From positions 1 to 41,108 of the forward strand of contig CALGMO010000032.1 in assembly GCA_937961665.1 (NCBI GenBank): a DNA stretch of 41,108 bases, given 5' to 3'. Source of the stretch: an uncultured Fimbriimonadaceae bacterium. GTDB lineage: Bacteria > Armatimonadota > Fimbriimonadia > Fimbriimonadales > Fimbriimonadaceae. Every line of letters begins with the position of its first letter. Positions within the stretch are counted from its first letter, which is position 1. Made by a program: the position numbers and the translations under genes. The notes below the pieces were generated by a model. That model did no database searches. It saw only the letters and a program-made list of their open reading frames with translations, and was not told the origin of the DNA. Of the stretch, positions 38,899 through 41,108 are shown one piece after another.

Positions 38899-40359
38899 GG
38901 TGGTCAGGTACTCGTGGATCGCCCGCGCAGCCTTGCGGCCCTCGCCCATGGCGAGGATGACCGTGGCGGCGCCCAGGACCACGTCGCCGCCGGCGAAGAC
39001 CCCCCGCTTGCTCATCTTGCCCGTTGCGGGGTCGACGACGATGCGCCCCTTCCGGTCGGTCTGCAGGTCGGGTGTGGTCGAGGTGGCCAGAGGATTGGGA
39101 CCGTTGCCGATCGCCTCGATCACCAGCTCCGCGGGCACGTCGAACTCCGAACCGGGGACGGGCACGGGCCTTCGCCTGCCGCTCGCATCCGGCTCGCCCA
39201 GCTCCATGCGCAGACACCGGACCCCGCGCACGCGCCCCTGCTCATCGCCGAGGATCTCCGAGGGGTTGGTGAGCAGAAGGAAACGCACGCCCTCCTCCTC
39301 GGCGTGATGGATCTCCTCCGCGCGGGCCGGCATCTCGGCGCGCGAGCGGCGATAGATCAGCGTGACCTCCTCGGCGCCCAGGCGCAGAGCCGTTCGGGCG
39401 GCGTCCATCGCCACGTTGCCGCCGCCGACGACCACAACCCGATCGGCCTTGACGACGGGCGTGTCCACCTTGGGGAAGGCGTAAGCCTGCATCAGGTTGG
39501 CGCGGGTGAGGTACTCGTTGGCGGAGTAGACGCCGATGAGGTGCTCGCCAGGAATCTCGAGGAACATCGGCAGGCCCGCGCCCGTCCCGAGGAACACGGC
39601 GTCGTACCCCTCCTCCTCCAGCAGCTCGTCCACGGTGACCGTCTGTCCGACCACCACGTTCGGCTCGAACCTCACGCCCTGGGCCGCGAGGCCGTCGACC
39701 TCCTCCTGCACGATCTCCTTGGGCAGGCGGAACTCGGGGATGCCGTACACCAGCACGCCACCCATCTTGTGGAACGCCTCGAAGACCGTGACCTCGTGAC
39801 CGAGCCGGACGAGGTCGCCCGCCGCCGAGAGGCCCGCCGGTCCCGATCCGACGATGGCGACCCGCTTTCCCGTCGGCGGAGCCGGGGGTTCGACTCGCCG
39901 AGCGTGGTGCTCGCGCTCCCAGTCCGCCACGAAGCGCTCTAGACGCCCGATGGACACAGCCTCCTCGGGGTCCTTGCGCGCCTTGGCGATCGTGCAATGG
40001 AGCTGACACTGGGTCTCCTGGGGGCAGACCCGGCCCGTCACCGCCGGCAGGCAGTTGCACTCGCGGATCTTGGCGATTGCCCCCGCGAAGTCTCCTTGAC
40101 GGATCAGGCGGATGAAGCCAGGGATGTCGATTCCCACCGGACAGCCAGCGACGCAAGGTTTCGCCTTGCACTCGAGGCAGCGGCAGGCCTCGAGCATCGC
40201 GTGGACCTCGTCGAAGCCGAGCGGAACCTCCTCCTGGCTCCGCTTCCGTTCTTCCGGCTCCCTCTCGGGCATCGGCTGCTTGGGAAGAGACAGCCTCTCC
40301 TTGGGAGACAGCTCGTCCGCCCTCCGCAGCACCTCGTCTGGCCGCTCAGGATCCGGCAC
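38887..40359 (-). CDS. NfnB/GltD-like NADPH-dependent oxidoreductase, FAD and Fe-S subunit
   Basis: A 490-residue flavoprotein of the glutamate synthase small-subunit family. The N-terminus (about 55-125) binds two [4Fe-4S] clusters: Cys61, 64, 69 and 73 in CLECKAKPCVAGCPVGIDIPGFI, then CNCLPAVTGRVCPQETQCQLHC. A FAD site follows (VAIVGSGPAGLSAAGDL, about 170), then an NADPH site (VVVVGGGNVAMDAARTAL) with YRRSRAEMPAR, and the closing FAGGDVVLGAATVILAMGEGRKAA. Together with the overlapping partner gene upstream it should form an NfnAB-type transhydrogenase that couples NADH, NADPH and ferredoxin. A true glutamate synthase small subunit is less likely without gltB. Confidence 0.9.
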   Translation of the reverse strand: MPDPERPDEVLRRADELSPKERLSLPKQPMPEREPEERKRSQEEVPLGFDEVHAMLEACRCLECKAKPCVAGCPVGIDIPGFIRLIRQGDFAGAIAKIRECNCLPAVTGRVCPQETQCQLHCTIAKARKDPEEAVSIGRLERFVADWEREHHARRVEPPAPPTGKRVAIVGSGPAGLSAAGDLVRLGHEVTVFEAFHKMGGVLVYGIPEFRLPKEIVQEEVDGLAAQGVRFEPNVVVGQTVTVDELLEEEGYDAVFLGTGAGLPMFLEIPGEHLIGVYSANEYLTRANLMQAYAFPKVDTPVVKADRVVVVGGGNVAMDAARTALRLGAEEVTLIYRRSRAEMPARAEEIHHAEEEGVRFLLLTNPSEILGDEQGRVRGVRCLRMELGEPDASGRRRPVPVPGSEFDVPAELVIEAIGNGPNPLATSTTPDLQTDRKGRIVVDPATGKMSKRGVFAGGDVVLGAATVILAMGEGRKAARAIHEYLTTGRW

Positions 40360-41108
40360 GGCGCACCTCCTCGCTCAGTCGGCACGACCCTCCGGCGAAC
40401 CGGTGCCCCTCGGCGAGGGAGCGCAGGCTCTGCTGTTCGTACTCCTTGTAGGCGTTCAGCCGGGCGATCAGGTTGTCGAAGTCGACCTGGTGCCCGTCGA
40501 ACTCCGGCCCCTCGACGCAGACGAACCGGTTTTGGCCGCCCACGAGGACGCGGCAGCCGCCGCACATGCCCGTGCCGTCGACCATGATTGGATTCAGGGA
40601 GACGACCGTGGGAATCCGCATCGGTCTGGTCAGCTCGGAGACGGCCTTCATCATCACGGGCGGCCCGATCGCCACGACGAGGTCGAGCTTCCTCCTCTCG
40701 GCGATCTCCGCGAGGGCGTCCGTCACCCTTCCGGCTCGCCCATAGGATCCGTCGTCGGTCGTTACGACGAGCTCGTCGCAGACCGAAGAGAGGCGGTCCT
40801 CCCAAACTACGAGATTCCGGGTCCTGGCACCGAGAACGCCGACAAGGCGGTTGCCGGCCTCGGCGAAGCCCTTGGCGATGGGATAGAGGGGGGCCACGCC
40901 GATGCCTCCGGCGACCACGGCAACCGTGCCGACGAGGTCTACAGAGGTGGGCCTTCCCAGCGGTCCGGCGAGGTCCAGAATGGCGTCGCCCGGAGCCAGC
41001 TCCGAGAGGAGCGTGGTTGTCTTGCCGACGACCTGGACAACCAACGTGATCGAACCCTCCGCCGGGTCCGCGTCGGCGATGGTCAGAGGAATCCGCTCCC
41101 CGCCCTCC
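40346..41108 (-). CDS. NfnA-like ferredoxin-NADP reductase subunit, 5' end outside the window
   Basis: Open at the window edge; about 254 residues are visible. The frame continues above the first possible start, with ERIPLTIADADPAEGSITLVV, which is the normal N-terminal region of this family, so the gene begins outside. The FAD/NAD domain has LAGPLGRP and VAGGIGVAPLYPIAKGF. The C-terminal part binds a [2Fe-2S] cluster: MCGGCRV and then CVEGPEFDGHQVDFD. The stop overlaps the NfnB-like start by 14 bases. In the complex this subunit handles NAD(H); sulfide dehydrogenase SudB is the same family. Confidence 0.9.
   Translation of the reverse strand, partial: EGGERIPLTIADADPAEGSITLVVQVVGKTTTLLSELAPGDAILDLAGPLGRPTSVDLVGTVAVVAGGIGVAPLYPIAKGFAEAGNRLVGVLGARTRNLVVWEDRLSSVCDELVVTTDDGSYGRAGRVTDALAEIAERRKLDLVVAIGPPVMMKAVSELTRPMRIPTVVSLNPIMVDGTGMCGGCRVLVGGQNRFVCVEGPEFDGHQVDFDNLIARLNAYKEYEQQSLRSLAEGHRFAGGSCRLSEEVRRAGS

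Noticed and set aside
38887-40359. Glutamate synthase small subunit (gltD)
   Set aside because: No gltB neighbour; the overlapping upstream gene is a SudB/NfnA-type reductase, so an NfnAB-like complex fits better.
1-41108. CRISPR arrays, insertion sequences, prophage or attachment sites
   Set aside because: No regularly spaced repeats, transposase or integrase motifs or phage genes were seen; gene density and composition look even throughout.

Overview
The window is a gene-dense, high-G+C chromosomal segment of a diderm bacterium. It holds about 43 protein genes and one tRNA; the longest gap without a gene is about 150 bases (24889-25041). Nothing looks mobile: I see no transposase, integrase, phage gene or CRISPR array. 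A Kdo cytidylyltransferase (KdsB) points to lipopolysaccharide. A planctomycete/armatimonadete-style pseudopilin, a PEP-CTERM-like protein, a DUF1385 protein and URO-D and NamZ homologues together suggest Armatimonadota (Fimbriimonadia-like). That assignment is inference from gene content; no rRNA is present to test it. || Layout. 1-7810: a glycosyltransferase (-) diverges from a rightward run greA, lipoprotein, kdsB, rel, dtd, ECF sigma factor, putative anti-sigma factor, and an HtrA-like PDZ protein that has lost its protease triad. 7807-13353 (-): a small membrane protein, a beta-CASP metallo-beta-lactamase, a zinc alcohol dehydrogenase, then secE-nusG-recJ. 13414-19541 (+): CDF cation transporter, zinc-ribbon protein, dnaB-purD-rdgB, and a secreted zinc protease. 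19393-24888 (-): pseudopilin, amidohydrolase, alkyltransferase-like protein, leuS, redoxin. 25042-26408 (+): LysM-SH3-NlpC/P60 hydrolase and tRNA-Glu(UUC). 26403-37019 (mostly -): Nif3-like protein, a 74-residue protein, DUF1385 (+), DUF5658-like protein, PBP4-type carboxypeptidase, HEAT-like protein, PEP-CTERM-like protein, NamZ, URO-D-like protein, dapA, EamA exporter and Lrp regulator. 37143-38865 (+): a small membrane protein and a secreted 5'-nucleotidase. 38887-41108 (-): the NfnB-like and NfnA-like subunits of a flavin transhydrogenase, the latter cut by the window end. || Themes. Envelope and peptidoglycan work recurs (KdsB, glycosyltransferase, NlpC/P60, PBP4, NamZ, DapA, sigma/anti-sigma/pseudo-HtrA). 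Core information processing is mixed in (GreA, SecE, NusG, RecJ, DnaB, LeuS, Rel). Translationally coupled starts (ATGA or GTGA) are frequent. || The most notable window-wide signal is regulatory. At least eleven genes have a -10-like hexamer only 6-9 bases before the start codon, often as GGGTAnnnT, with no room for a Shine-Dalgarno site. This suggests leaderless mRNAs, while other genes here carry normal Shine-Dalgarno sites. G+C-rich hairpins without U-tracts sit just after several genes. The best candidate for a little-described system is the ECF sigma / anti-sigma / dead-HtrA cassette at 5543-7810.
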